A DNA stretch of 64,000 bases, taken from the NCBI GenBank assembly GCA_963743705.1, contig CAVUQS010000017.1:124001-188000 (forward strand), given 5' to 3'. Within the stretch, counting starts at the first letter, position 1. Every line of letters begins with the position of its first letter. The position numbers and the translations under genes are program-made. The notes beneath the pieces are model-generated. The model had not been told where the DNA came from, did no database searches, and saw only the letters and a program-made list of their open reading frames with translations. Below, piece after piece: positions 1 to 7,363 of this stretch. This DNA comes from PALSA-243 sp963743705 (GTDB lineage: Bacteria > Acidobacteriota > Terriglobia > Bryobacterales > Bryobacteraceae).

Positions 1-228
1 GTGATGGCGATGAAGAACGCGCCGTTGAAGGCCGAAAAGCCGAACCAGGAAGAAGCCGAAATCGCGGAAGTCTTCACTCCGGCGCCCGCCTCAGCGGCTC
101 CTACGCAGCCCGCTATGCCGAAGCGGCTCCCGAAAACCGGCAGTTCGTTGCCGCTGATCGGATTGCTGGGCTTGATTTCGCTGGGCGCGGCGGGGTCGCT
201 CCGCTTCGTGGCCCATAGAATGAGATAG
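1..228 (+). CDS. LPKTG-tailed small surface protein (may be cut by window edge)
   Basis: This reading frame is open from the first base, which reads GTG, so the true start may lie outside the window. The visible 75 residues are a polar, Pro/Ala-rich stretch and then a complete sortase sorting signal: LPKTG at residues 43-47, a hydrophobic helix at about 50-66, and a basic tail ending in HRMR. A class D-like sortase lies about 1 kb downstream on the same strand, with only a VWFA gene between. I infer that this protein is a substrate of that sortase. Nothing identifies a function beyond the anchor. LPxTG tails are uncommon in Gram-negative-type bacteria, which makes the linkage informative. Confidence 0.6.
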   Translation: MMAMKNAPLKAEKPNQEEAEIAEVFTPAPASAAPTQPAMPKRLPKTGSSLPLIGLLGLISLGAAGSLRFVAHRMR

Positions 229-250
229 CGGCATATGGAAGCGGTGGCAA

Positions 251-1216
251 GTGATCGCTCGCCGTAATCGTCTGTGCTCAGGCGGCGCCGGGTGGCGTCT
301 CCTGCTCCTCCTCACGCTGGCCGTGCCTTCCCGCTCGGGGCAGGAAGGCGCGCTGGCGGGGGGTGTGACCATCTCGGTGGACGTTGATCTGGTGATGTTG
401 CGCGCCACCGTCCGCGGCCGGAAGGGCGAGTCCATACGGGGTCTGCGGAAGCAAGATTTTCATGTCTTCGAAGACGGCAAGCCGCAGACGATTACGCTGT
501 TCCGGCATGACGATATTCCGGTGAGCGCCGGATTGGCGGTGGACAACAGCGCCAGCATGGCGGCCAAGCGCCGCGACGTGACGGCGGCGGCCGTGGCTTT
601 CGAGCGATCGAGCAATTCGCGGGACGAACTGTTCGTCGTCAATTTCAATCGGCGCGCGTCTTTGGGACTTCCGCCGGAGAAGCCGTTTACTTCAAGCCCG
701 CTCGATCTGGAAAAGGCCCTGAACGGAGTGCCGGCGTATGGAATGACGGCGCTCTATGACGCCATCGAGGAAGGGCTTTCGCGCCTGAAGGCGGCCAGCC
801 TCGACCGCAAGGCGCTGATTGTCGTAAGCGACGGGGGCGATAACTGCAGCCGCCACACGCTGGCTCAGACGCTGCAAGACGCCGAACGTTCGAACGTTGT
901 GATTTACACCATTGGCATCTTCGATGAATCGGACGGGGATCAGAATCCCCGCGTCCTCAAGAGGTTTGCGCGCGTTAGCGGAGGCGAGGCTTTCTTTCCG
1001 GCTTCGTTGAGCGAGGTGACTCCGATTTGCGAAGGCATCGCAGCGGATATCCGCCAGCAATATACGCTCGGTTACACTCCCTCCAACCGGAAATTCGACG
1101 GCGCCTTCCGGAGAATCAGAGTGACCGCCGGAACGCCGGGCGGCGGCAGGCTGTTGGTTCGCACCAGAGAAGGCTACATCGCTCCGGCGGATCGAAAAGA
1201 ACCGCGAAGCCCGTAG
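251..1216 (+). CDS. Secreted VWFA-domain protein (acidobacterial type)
   Basis: A 321-residue protein with an N-terminal signal-like segment (hydrophobic stretch at about 16-26). A short beta domain follows, with the recurring 'V.GL...DF.VFEDGK.Q.I' pattern at about 63-84 seen in acidobacterial VWFA proteins. The von Willebrand A domain covers about 92-290. Its MIDAS residues are visible: D98, S100 and S102 (DNSAS), T166, and D194 in SDGGDN. The domain should bind a divalent metal and act in extracytoplasmic protein contacts. The start is GTG at 251, 22 bases after the LPKTG gene, and the sortase starts 15 bases after the stop, so the three genes look like one transcript. The ligand is unknown. 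Confidence 0.85.
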   Translation: MIARRNRLCSGGAGWRLLLLLTLAVPSRSGQEGALAGGVTISVDVDLVMLRATVRGRKGESIRGLRKQDFHVFEDGKPQTITLFRHDDIPVSAGLAVDNSASMAAKRRDVTAAAVAFERSSNSRDELFVVNFNRRASLGLPPEKPFTSSPLDLEKALNGVPAYGMTALYDAIEEGLSRLKAASLDRKALIVVSDGGDNCSRHTLAQTLQDAERSNVVIYTIGIFDESDGDQNPRVLKRFARVSGGEAFFPASLSEVTPICEGIAADIRQQYTLGYTPSNRKFDGAFRRIRVTAGTPGGGRLLVRTREGYIAPADRKEPRSP

Positions 1217-1231
1217 GGAATCGATAATTGC

Positions 1232-2035
1232 GTGAAACTCTTCGCGTCGCCAGAAAAGAGAAGAAGGAGCATCCGGGCCGCGCAATATCTCTTCGCGGCG
1301 GCGGGCGCACTTGCACTGGGATATTGCCTGGCCGTATTTCTGGAAGCCAGGTTTTATCAGGCGCGGCAGCGGCGCGTCTTTACGCACGAACTGCGCCGGA
1401 AGACGGCTGCGCGGTCTCCGGCGCCGGCTGCTCCGCCGGATGGCGCCTTACTTGGCCGTCTCGACATCCCGCGGCTGGGGCTTGACGTGATGGTGGTGGA
1501 GGGTGTGGATGAGCGCGACCTCAAGCGCGCGGCGGGTCACATACCGGGTACGGCGCTTCCGGGAGAGGCGGGCAACATAGGCATCGCGGCGCATCGGGAT
1601 ACTTTTTTCCGGCCTCTGCGCTCCATCGGGAAGAGCGACGCGATTACTCTGCGTACGCTTCACGGAACCTACCATTACCGCGTCGTTTCCACCAACGTGG
1701 TGGCGCCGGACGACGTTCAGGTGTTATATCCCACGGGGCGCGATACGCTCACGTTGGTCACGTGTTTCCCGTTTTATTACATTGGCGCCGCGCCGGACCG
1801 GTTCATCGTCACGGCGGATCGCATTCAGGCAACCGGACTTCACGGCACGACGCCGCCAACTTTGAATCGCGGCGGCGCCCTTATGCGCTCAATTCCGCGT
1901 GCGTCTGCATATAAGCGATCAACTGGGCCCGGGATAGCATGCCTTCCACATGAGAGTTCGAAACAACGGGAAGCTGATTCAAGTCGTAGCGGCTCATGGT
2001 TTCGAGCGCCTTCAGCAACGGCTCATCGGGGGTAA
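1232..2035 (+). CDS. Class D-like sortase
   Basis: A sortase transpeptidase that should cleave LPxTG-type tails and attach the protein to an envelope nucleophile. It starts with GTG at 1232. One membrane helix is at about residues 17-36, and the catalytic barrel covers about 72-198. The active-site triad is visible: H121 in AAHRDTFF, C178 in TLVTCFP, and R190 in PDRFIV. Sequence past about residue 200 has no sortase-like pattern and lies antisense to the 3' end of the convergent protease gene. That gives an unusual overlap of 155 bases, so the last 60 or so residues may be a stop-codon-loss extension. Its likely substrate is the LPKTG protein two genes upstream. Confidence 0.88.
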   Translation: MKLFASPEKRRRSIRAAQYLFAAAGALALGYCLAVFLEARFYQARQRRVFTHELRRKTAARSPAPAAPPDGALLGRLDIPRLGLDVMVVEGVDERDLKRAAGHIPGTALPGEAGNIGIAAHRDTFFRPLRSIGKSDAITLRTLHGTYHYRVVSTNVVAPDDVQVLYPTGRDTLTLVTCFPFYYIGAAPDRFIVTADRIQATGLHGTTPPTLNRGGALMRSIPRASAYKRSTGPGIACLPHESSKQREADSSRSGSWFRAPSATAHRG

Positions 2036-2999
2036 CGGTTCGCAAGTCTTTCAGGGGCCGCATGATGTCGTGGAGAGTCACGCCGGGCCACCTGTCGCGG
2101 CCGATTTGCTTCACCTCGTGGGGGGTTACCAAGCCTTCGATTTTGCCGCCATCGGCGATGAAGAAGGCGCGCTGCCCGGTACGGAGAAGTGCGTCGTCGA
2201 CGAAATTTTGCACGGTCATCGAACCGCCGGCCGTGGGATAAGAGTGCGTCATTACATCGGCGACGCGAATACCCGTGAGAGCGTGCGATAGCCCGACTCG
2301 CATATAGCTTTCACGCGCCGCTTGCAGCAGGAACCAGCCGATGAACGCCATCCACAGCCCGCCGATGCCGGCGCCGGCGAAGAATTGAAGCACCCCGTAA
2401 CCGATAAAACAGAGCCCCACCACCTGGCCGGTGCGAGCGGCCAATTGTGTGGATCGCTCCTCGTTTCCGGTCTTCCACCAGATCAGCGCGCGTAAAATGC
2501 GTCCGCCATCGAGCGGATAACCGGGAATGAGGTTGAACACCGCAAGCACTAGATTGATGTACCCGAGCCATAAAAGCATGGCTATCGCCGGCTCGTTGGC
2601 GGGCTCTCCCAAAGCGTTCGCCGTCCCCAGGCAGAGCAAGCCCAAGATCGCGCTGGTGAGGGGGCCCACGAGGGCCATCCAGAATTCGAGTTTGGCGCTT
2701 ACGGGATTCTTCTCAATCTGCGACACGCCGCCGAGGGCGAAGAGCGTGATCTCCCTGACGGGGATGCCATTTGCCGATGCCACCAGCGAATGCGCCAACT
2801 CATGAAGTAGCAGCGAGGCGAAGAACAGGATCGCCGTGCCCACTGCCATCGGCAGGACAATGCCATTTCCCCATTGTGGGTTGGTGGCATGGAACTGCGC
2901 CATCAGGGACATGACGATCAGCAATGCAATGACGAACCAACTATAGTGGATCCCGACTTTAATACCGAAGACGCTACCGAGCTTGAGTTGCGAGCGCAT
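1881..2999 (-). CDS. Site-2 (M50) membrane metalloprotease with two CBS domains
   Basis: A 372-residue intramembrane zinc protease of the Rip3-like M50 family with a C-terminal CBS pair. Zinc ligands are seen in HELAH at residues 66-70 and in the second motif NLIPGYPLDGG at 156-166 (D164). About six hydrophobic helices lie in residues 15-235. CBS motifs are at about 247-300 and 310-368, and usually sense adenine nucleotides. Such proteases cut membrane-bound regulators such as anti-sigma factors. The gene is divergent from hsp20 across a 215-base gap that holds a perfect inverted repeat, which suggests shared control. The 3' end overlaps the sortase gene antisense. Confidence 0.9.
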   Translation of the reverse strand: MRSQLKLGSVFGIKVGIHYSWFVIALLIVMSLMAQFHATNPQWGNGIVLPMAVGTAILFFASLLLHELAHSLVASANGIPVREITLFALGGVSQIEKNPVSAKLEFWMALVGPLTSAILGLLCLGTANALGEPANEPAIAMLLWLGYINLVLAVFNLIPGYPLDGGRILRALIWWKTGNEERSTQLAARTGQVVGLCFIGYGVLQFFAGAGIGGLWMAFIGWFLLQAARESYMRVGLSHALTGIRVADVMTHSYPTAGGSMTVQNFVDDALLRTGQRAFFIADGGKIEGLVTPHEVKQIGRDRWPGVTLHDIMRPLKDLRTVTPDEPLLKALETMSRYDLNQLPVVSNSHVEGMLSRAQLIAYMQTHAELSA

Positions 3000-3140
3000 T
3001 CTACTTCACCCCGCTTGGAAACCTGACCTCGTAATTCGCCGCATTTTGTCCTCCAAACAAGGCGAGTTTATGCGCTGCTGCGCACAACGGCACGGCTTCC
3101 ATGGCGGCAAATCGAAGGCATTGAGAAAACCAGGTTCCGT

Positions 3141-3207
3141 GGATAAGGAAAAACGTAAGACGAGCTTTATTTCATCCTTATCCCGCGCGCCTAACCTAAT
3201 TTAGGAG
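3141..3207. promoter_or_regulatory. Divergent control region of the protease and hsp20 genes
   Basis: The region has a perfect 9-base inverted repeat: GGATAAGGA at 3141-3149 and TCCTTATCC at 3175-3183, with 25 bases between. Each arm reads TCCTTATCC towards one of the two divergent genes. The nearly identical TCCTTAAC recurs upstream of the kinase gene at 6038 and the small membrane gene at 7364. A second palindrome, CCTAATTTAGG at 3195-3205, overlaps the strong Shine-Dalgarno sequence AGGAG at 3203-3207. This is a candidate operator pair for a stress regulator. The regulator itself is not identified. Confidence 0.5.
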
Positions 3208-3214
3208 ACATTAT

Positions 3215-3721
3215 ATGGCCACTCTTACCGTTGAAAAACTGCACGATACGGAGCGCAATGGCGCTCCCATTCTTCGCGAACTGCAGACCATTCTGGATCG
3301 AACGCAGCGCCGCGCGTTCGATCTATTCAATCAAAGAGGCGGTTGGCCCGGCGCCGATCTGGACGATTGGCTGCGGGCGGAACGGGAGATTGCATGGTGT
3401 CCTGAATCGGAACTTACCGGGAACGACAAGGAGATCCGCATTCAGGTTGCGGCGCCAGGGCTGGATATGAAACAGATTCATGTCACGGCGCTGCCGGAAT
3501 CGATCATTGTGAAAGGCGATGCGATCCATAAGCACCAGAGCTCCGAAGGCTCGGTGCAGTTTTGCGAGCTTAGCGAAAGAGCGCTTTTCCGCCGCTTCGA
3601 GCTGGACAATCCGATCGACGTGGACCGGGTCTCGGCCACGCTGGAGAACGGGCTGCTGAGAATCGTGGCGCCGAAGATCAAAACCCCGCAAGGGCGGCAG
3701 GTCCCGATCTCGCGTTCGTAA
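3215..3721 (+). CDS. Hsp20/alpha-crystallin small heat-shock protein with DUF2934-like N-terminus
   Basis: A 168-residue ATP-independent holdase chaperone. The alpha-crystallin domain covers about residues 62-155, from ELTGNDKEIRIQVAAPG to the conserved ENGLLRIVAPK at about 144-154. The N-terminus is unusual: residues 31-60 (RRAFDLFNQRGG then DLDDWLRAERE) match the pattern of the small DUF2934 helical domain, which normally occurs as a separate protein. The ATG at 3215 follows an excellent AGGAG site. The upstream region carries the inverted repeat shared with the divergent site-2 protease. It probably oligomerises and binds unfolding proteins under stress. Confidence 0.9.
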   Translation: MATLTVEKLHDTERNGAPILRELQTILDRTQRRAFDLFNQRGGWPGADLDDWLRAEREIAWCPESELTGNDKEIRIQVAAPGLDMKQIHVTALPESIIVKGDAIHKHQSSEGSVQFCELSERALFRRFELDNPIDVDRVSATLENGLLRIVAPKIKTPQGRQVPISRS

Positions 3722-3773
3722 CGCCGCCGGCCTCTATGGAGGAAGGCTGCGCTTACGTTCGGCGTCCACCGCA

Positions 3774-3796
3774 TGTTAGCTTGGCTGTTGTAAGGG
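3774..3796 (+). promoter_or_regulatory. Extended -10 promoter and ribosome site for the KdpD-like kinase
   Basis: TGTTAGCTT at 3774-3782 fits an extended -10 element (TG, one base, then TAGCTT). The expected transcript start is near 3789. AAGGG at 3792-3796 then sits 6 bases before the GTG at 3803, which supports that start over the in-frame ATG at 3824. The same TGnTAGnnT pattern is found before several other genes in this window. Confidence 0.45.
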
Positions 3797-3802
3797 CATA
3801 TC

Positions 3803-5302
3803 GTGCCGAGAGGTAGCGCCTTCATGCGTCGCACTTCGGTTTGGCGCGGGACGCGATGGATCGTTTCCGCTGGCCTGTCGGTGCTCCTGGTGATAGGCGC
3901 GACTCACGTGCCCCAGGTCAATCACGCCACAGTAGCGCTCGCCCTGGTTCTTTTGACGGTTGGTTTTTCGATGCATTGGGGCTGGGCGGAAGCGTTGATC
4001 GCTTCCTTCGCGGGCGGCCTCGCTTTCGACTACTTCTTTCTGCCTCCGACCGGTCTTAACATCGAAGCGCCGGAACATTGGGTGACTCTTGCGGCATTCC
4101 TGCTGACGGCCATCACCACCGGCCAACTTTCCGCGCGCGCCGCTCGCAATCGGGCCGACGCGGAGGCGCGGCGAGATGAAATGGCGCGGCTTTACCGCCT
4201 GGGTAACGCGCTGTTGGACAGCGATGGCGCGGAGGACGCGCGGGAGAGGATTGCGAAGCAAATTACTGAAATCTTCCAGGCCCGGTCGGCACTTTTTTTC
4301 GATCTGGAATCGGATCGGATTTTGCGGTCGGGGCTGGCGGACGATTTTGTCTCAGAGGATAAACTCCGCCGCGTCGCGGCTACCGGAAAGGCCTTGAGAA
4401 GCGATTCGGGCGACTCTTTCATCGTTCCCGTCCGGCGCGGTGGCAGCCTGGCCGGCAGCCTGGGGATCGCAGGCGTTTCCATCGCTCCAGGCGCGGCCGA
4501 TGCGATTGCGGAAAGAATAGGCGTTGCCTTGGCCAGGATGCACGCGGCGCAGGAGTCCATGGCGGCGGAACTGGCGCGGCGGTCGGAGAACCTGAAGTCC
4601 GCCGTGTTGGATGCTTTGGCCCACGAGATCAAAGGGCCTCTGGCGACGGTGAAGGTTTCGGTAACTACCTTGTTGTCGCAACCGCCGGAAAGTACCGACC
4701 AGCAGCGCGAATTGCTGGCCATCATAGACGAAGAATCGGACAGGATCGGCCGCTGGATCGACGATGCGGTGGAGGTCAGCCGCAGCCAGGCTGGCGAGCT
4801 TCATCCGCGGAAGAAGCCAAATTCGATTGGGCAGGTTGCGGAGCGCGCGCTCGAGGGCCTGGGCCCGCTCGCCAACGGGCGTCAAATCGTCTTACGTGTT
4901 CCGGAGTCTCTTCCGGCCGCGGCGTTCGATGCCGAGATGATCGAAAAGGTGATCCGGCTGATCCTGGATAACGCCTTGAAATACTCGCCGCCCGGTTCGC
5001 CTGTCGCCTTAGCCGCGGAATTCACCGGCGCGGAGATTGTTCTGAACGTCGAAGACCACGGATTCGGCGTTCCGGAGAATGAAAGAGAGCGAATCTTTGA
5101 ATCGCACTATCGGGGAATCGGCGCCCGCGGCAACTCGCCAGGGACCGGGTTAGGACTTGCGAGCGCCCGGTGCATCATGCAGGCGCATGGCGGCGAGATA
5201 TGGGTCACCGGCGCGCCGGCAGGCGGTTCGACGTTCCATATTTCGCTGCCTGCTACGATGGATGTATCCGATGAGCGAGCTCAAAGTCTTGAACGTGGAT
5301 GA
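3803..5302 (+). CDS. KdpD-like membrane sensor histidine kinase
   Basis: A 499-residue kinase. Four closely spaced membrane helices at about 18-115 match the DUF4118 module of KdpD. A GAF-like linker follows, then a HisKA dimerisation helix with the phospho-accepting His in ALAHEIKGPLATVK at about residue 274, and a HATPase domain at about 365-490 with N-box DNALKYSPPG and G-boxes DHGFG and GTGLGLA. The Usp and KdpD-specific cytoplasmic N-terminal domains are absent, so this is a truncated KdpD architecture. It overlaps the following OmpR-type regulator gene by 32 bases, so the two are translationally coupled. No kdpFABC genes are present here, so potassium sensing is not supported. Confidence 0.9.
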   Translation: MPRGSAFMRRTSVWRGTRWIVSAGLSVLLVIGATHVPQVNHATVALALVLLTVGFSMHWGWAEALIASFAGGLAFDYFFLPPTGLNIEAPEHWVTLAAFLLTAITTGQLSARAARNRADAEARRDEMARLYRLGNALLDSDGAEDARERIAKQITEIFQARSALFFDLESDRILRSGLADDFVSEDKLRRVAATGKALRSDSGDSFIVPVRRGGSLAGSLGIAGVSIAPGAADAIAERIGVALARMHAAQESMAAELARRSENLKSAVLDALAHEIKGPLATVKVSVTTLLSQPPESTDQQRELLAIIDEESDRIGRWIDDAVEVSRSQAGELHPRKKPNSIGQVAERALEGLGPLANGRQIVLRVPESLPAAAFDAEMIEKVIRLILDNALKYSPPGSPVALAAEFTGAEIVLNVEDHGFGVPENERERIFESHYRGIGARGNSPGTGLGLASARCIMQAHGGEIWVTGAPAGGSTFHISLPATMDVSDERAQSLERG

Positions 5303-5972
5303 CGAGCCGCAAGCGCGCCGCGCTGTGAAAATCGCTCTCGTTGCCCACGGGCTTGAGGTCTTCGAGGCCGCGAGCGGCGAAGAGGCTCTCGAGAGACTCC
5401 GTTCCGAAGGTCCTGACGTGGTTCTGCTTGACGTGAACATGTCGGGCATGAGCGGCATCGAAACCTGCCGGGCGATCCGCGCTTCTTCCGATGTGCCGGT
5501 CATTGTTCTTTCGGTCAGAAAGGCCGGCAAGGAGAAGGCGGAAGCCTTCGAAGCGGGCGCCGACCAGTACATCACCAAGCCATTCGACGTAGAGGAACTG
5601 GTGGCTCGGATTCACGCCGTGAAGCGGCGGTCCGGCGCGCTCCGCTCCAACCAGATTGTGATGGATGGCCTGGTCATCGACCTGCAAAGCCACGAGGTGA
5701 GACGAAACGGCAGCACTCTACACCTGACGGCCAAGGAGTTCAAGCTGCTGCACTATCTGGTGGAGCACGCCGGAGCGGTGGTTTCACACCGGCGGCTATT
5801 ACAGGCTGTGTGGGGACCCGACTACGGGGACGAAGTGGAGTACCTTCGCGTCTTCGTCAATCAGGTCCGAAAGAAGATTGAGCCCGAGCCCCGGTCGCCG
5901 CGCTACTTGCTTACCGAACCTTCTGTTGGTTACCGCTTTCTTCTGACCGATTCCGCCTCAGGGAAATCATAA
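5271..5972 (+). CDS. KdpE/OmpR-family response regulator
   Basis: A 233-residue two-domain regulator. The receiver domain has the acidic pair D10/D11, phospho-acceptor D54 in LLDVNMSG, and K103 in ITKPF. A winged-helix DNA-binding domain at about 130-228 includes the LTAKEFKLLHYLVEHAG and 'YLRVFVNQVRKKIEP' patterns of OmpR/KdpE proteins. I place the start at the ATG at 5271 (MSELKVL), because residues upstream in the same frame are encoded inside the kinase gene and look unnatural. It is the cognate partner of the kinase it overlaps. It is also the obvious candidate for binding the TCCTTAWC element found nearby, but this is untested. Confidence 0.92.
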   Translation: MSELKVLNVDDEPQARRAVKIALVAHGLEVFEAASGEEALERLRSEGPDVVLLDVNMSGMSGIETCRAIRASSDVPVIVLSVRKAGKEKAEAFEAGADQYITKPFDVEELVARIHAVKRRSGALRSNQIVMDGLVIDLQSHEVRRNGSTLHLTAKEFKLLHYLVEHAGAVVSHRRLLQAVWGPDYGDEVEYLRVFVNQVRKKIEPEPRSPRYLLTEPSVGYRFLLTDSASGKS

Positions 5973-5995
5973 TACCGTCTTTATGATTCCTTAAC
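5965..5995 (+). promoter_or_regulatory. Inverted repeat plus TCCTTAAC element upstream of the second kinase operon
   Basis: A perfect 8-base inverted repeat, AATCATAA at 5965-5972 and TTATGATT at 5981-5988, overlaps the stop codon of the regulator gene. TCCTTAAC follows at 5988-5995. The composite ATGATTCCTTAAC (5983-5995) differs by one base from ATGCTTCCTTAAC at 7278-7290. It lies 43 bases before the start at 6038, the right place for an activator or promoter element. The repeat could also help end transcription of the upstream gene. Confidence 0.45.
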
Positions 5996-6037
5996 GCCCC
6001 CGCCGTTATATTTAGGCATGGCGGGAGCAAAGAATCG

Positions 6038-6901
6038 ATGAGTTCGGCAGTGAGCAATGCCGCTTCCCCGGCTGTGAACGGTCAGGCGCCTAAGAGCCCG
6101 GCTCCGCTGGCGGGAGGCCATACGTACCAAATGCCGGCGGCCAGTTGGCCGGATTCTTCTCAAGAGCAGGACCGGCTCCACCAGTTGGCCGCGGGAGTTG
6201 CGCACGACTACAACAATCTGCTTACCAGCATGCTTTGCGGCATTCAAATAGCGCTGGAAGAACTCGCGCCCAGCCATCGCTCGCGACGGCCGCTGGAAGC
6301 CGCTTCCAGCGCCGTCGAGCGGGCGGCCGAACTAACGCAGCAACTCATGGCCTATGCGGGAATCGCCCCTGTGATCGTTTCCCGGCTGGATGTGGCGGCA
6401 TTAGTGTGGAAAGCGGCGGCCGCGTTCCGGGCCTCACTCGCGGCCCCGGTGCAAATGAAGGTGGACATTGGCGCCAACTTGCCGCCGGTAGCAGCGGACC
6501 CGAACCAGATCGGGCAATTGGTGCATGCATTGCTCACCAACGCCGCGGAGGCTCTGGGCGGTAGAGAGGGCACGATCACAATCCGCCTCCTGCCAGGGTT
6601 GACCGGCGGCGCCCTTGCGCCAGGCGGCAAGTTTGTCCAGCTGGAGGTTACCGACACCGGCTGTGGAATGGACGATTGGACGCGACGCCGGATTTTTGAA
6701 CCGTTCTTCTCCACGAAGTTCCTCGGACGCGGAATGGGACTCGCGGGGGCGGCGGGCATTGTCCGTTTGCATGGGGGCACGATGGAAGTTCGCAGCGCGC
6801 CGGGGGCGGGCGCGACTTTCCGTGTTTGCCTGCCGGCGGCTCCGGAGCCCAATTCCGGGGATCGGCGAGTAAGTGGAAAAGATTCTGATTGTGGACGATG
6901 A
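6038..6901 (+). CDS. Soluble sensor histidine kinase
   Basis: A 287-residue cytoplasmic kinase without membrane helices or a recognisable sensor domain. The first 40 residues are Ala/Pro/Ser-rich and probably disordered. The H-box is HQLAAGVAHDYNNLL with H56. The HATPase domain covers about 140-275: an N-box around LLTNAAEALGG, G1 DTGCGMD, the FEPFFSTK F-box, and a GRGMGLAGAAGIV G2 box. This is the NtrB-like class that often acts with stand-alone receivers. The ATG at 6038 is preceded by GGGAG at 6023-6027. The gene overlaps the next gene, a single receiver, by 29 bases, so they form a pair. Confidence 0.9.
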   Translation: MSSAVSNAASPAVNGQAPKSPAPLAGGHTYQMPAASWPDSSQEQDRLHQLAAGVAHDYNNLLTSMLCGIQIALEELAPSHRSRRPLEAASSAVERAAELTQQLMAYAGIAPVIVSRLDVAALVWKAAAAFRASLAAPVQMKVDIGANLPPVAADPNQIGQLVHALLTNAAEALGGREGTITIRLLPGLTGGALAPGGKFVQLEVTDTGCGMDDWTRRRIFEPFFSTKFLGRGMGLAGAAGIVRLHGGTMEVRSAPGAGATFRVCLPAAPEPNSGDRRVSGKDSDCGR

Positions 6902-7223
6902 AGCGCTGTTCCGACGCGTGTTGCGGATGGCTTTGGTGGTGAAGGGCTACGAAATCCGGGAGGCGGCAACCGGCGCGGAGGCCATCAGCCTGATGCAGGA
7001 CGAATCCCCCGATCTTGTGTTGGTTGACTGGATGATGCCGGGCATGGACGGCATCAAGCTGTGCCGCGCTATTCGAACCGAGTCGGACGTGCCGATTATT
7101 CTGATCACCTCCAAGCGTGGAGGCGAATCCGAGGCTAGGGCCGCGGGAGCGAACGCCTACGTCACGAAGCCGTTCCCCGTCGATGAGCTTCTGACCCAAA
7201 TTGAGTTCACGCTCTCCAGATAA
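6873..7223 (+). CDS. Single-domain response regulator (CheY-like receiver)
   Basis: A 116-residue receiver with no output domain. The key residues are all present: D8/D9 in IVDDE, phospho-acceptor D52 in LVDWMMPGMDG, a T/S switch in LITSKR, and K99 in VTKPF. The start is GTG at 6873, inside the upstream kinase gene, which indicates translational coupling. With no DNA-binding domain it must act by protein contact or as a phosphate relay. It resembles the receiver half of the KdpE-like protein 1.6 kb upstream, so the two kinase and regulator pairs may be related by duplication. Confidence 0.9.
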   Translation: MEKILIVDDEALFRRVLRMALVVKGYEIREAATGAEAISLMQDESPDLVLVDWMMPGMDGIKLCRAIRTESDVPIILITSKRGGESEARAAGANAYVTKPFPVDELLTQIEFTLSR

Positions 7224-7270
7224 GCGGCCCTCGATCGGAGCAGGTACTTTCAGGCGCCGGACATCAAGAA

Positions 7271-7290
7271 AAGCATAATGCTTCCTTAAC
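7271..7290 (+). promoter_or_regulatory. AAGCAT/ATGCTT palindrome and TCCTTAAC element
   Basis: AAGCAT at 7271-7276 and ATGCTT at 7278-7283 form a perfect 13-base odd palindrome. It runs straight into CCTTAAC, giving TCCTTAAC at 7283-7290. This is the same arrangement as upstream of the kinase at 6038, and lies 74 bases before the small membrane gene at 7364. Confidence 0.4.
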
Positions 7291-7328
7291 TAATTTCTAA
7301 GCCCCGGGGGATACGCTGTAAGTGGAAG

Positions 7329-7348
7329 GGGTCATTTCCCAATGACCC
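7329..7348 (+). promoter_or_regulatory. Perfect hairpin in the leader of the small membrane gene
   Basis: GGGTCATT at 7329-7336, the loop TCCC, and AATGACCC at 7341-7348 form an 8-base perfect stem. It ends 3 bases before the Shine-Dalgarno AGAAGG at 7352-7357. It could stabilise the transcript, modulate ribosome access, or be an operator at DNA level. There is no T-run, so a terminator is unlikely. Confidence 0.45.
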
Positions 7349-7363
7349 GAAAGAAGGCGAATT

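Noticed and set aside
3803..5972. A potassium-uptake kdp locus
   Set aside because: The kinase lacks the KdpD-specific N-terminal and Usp domains, and no kdpFABC genes are in the window.
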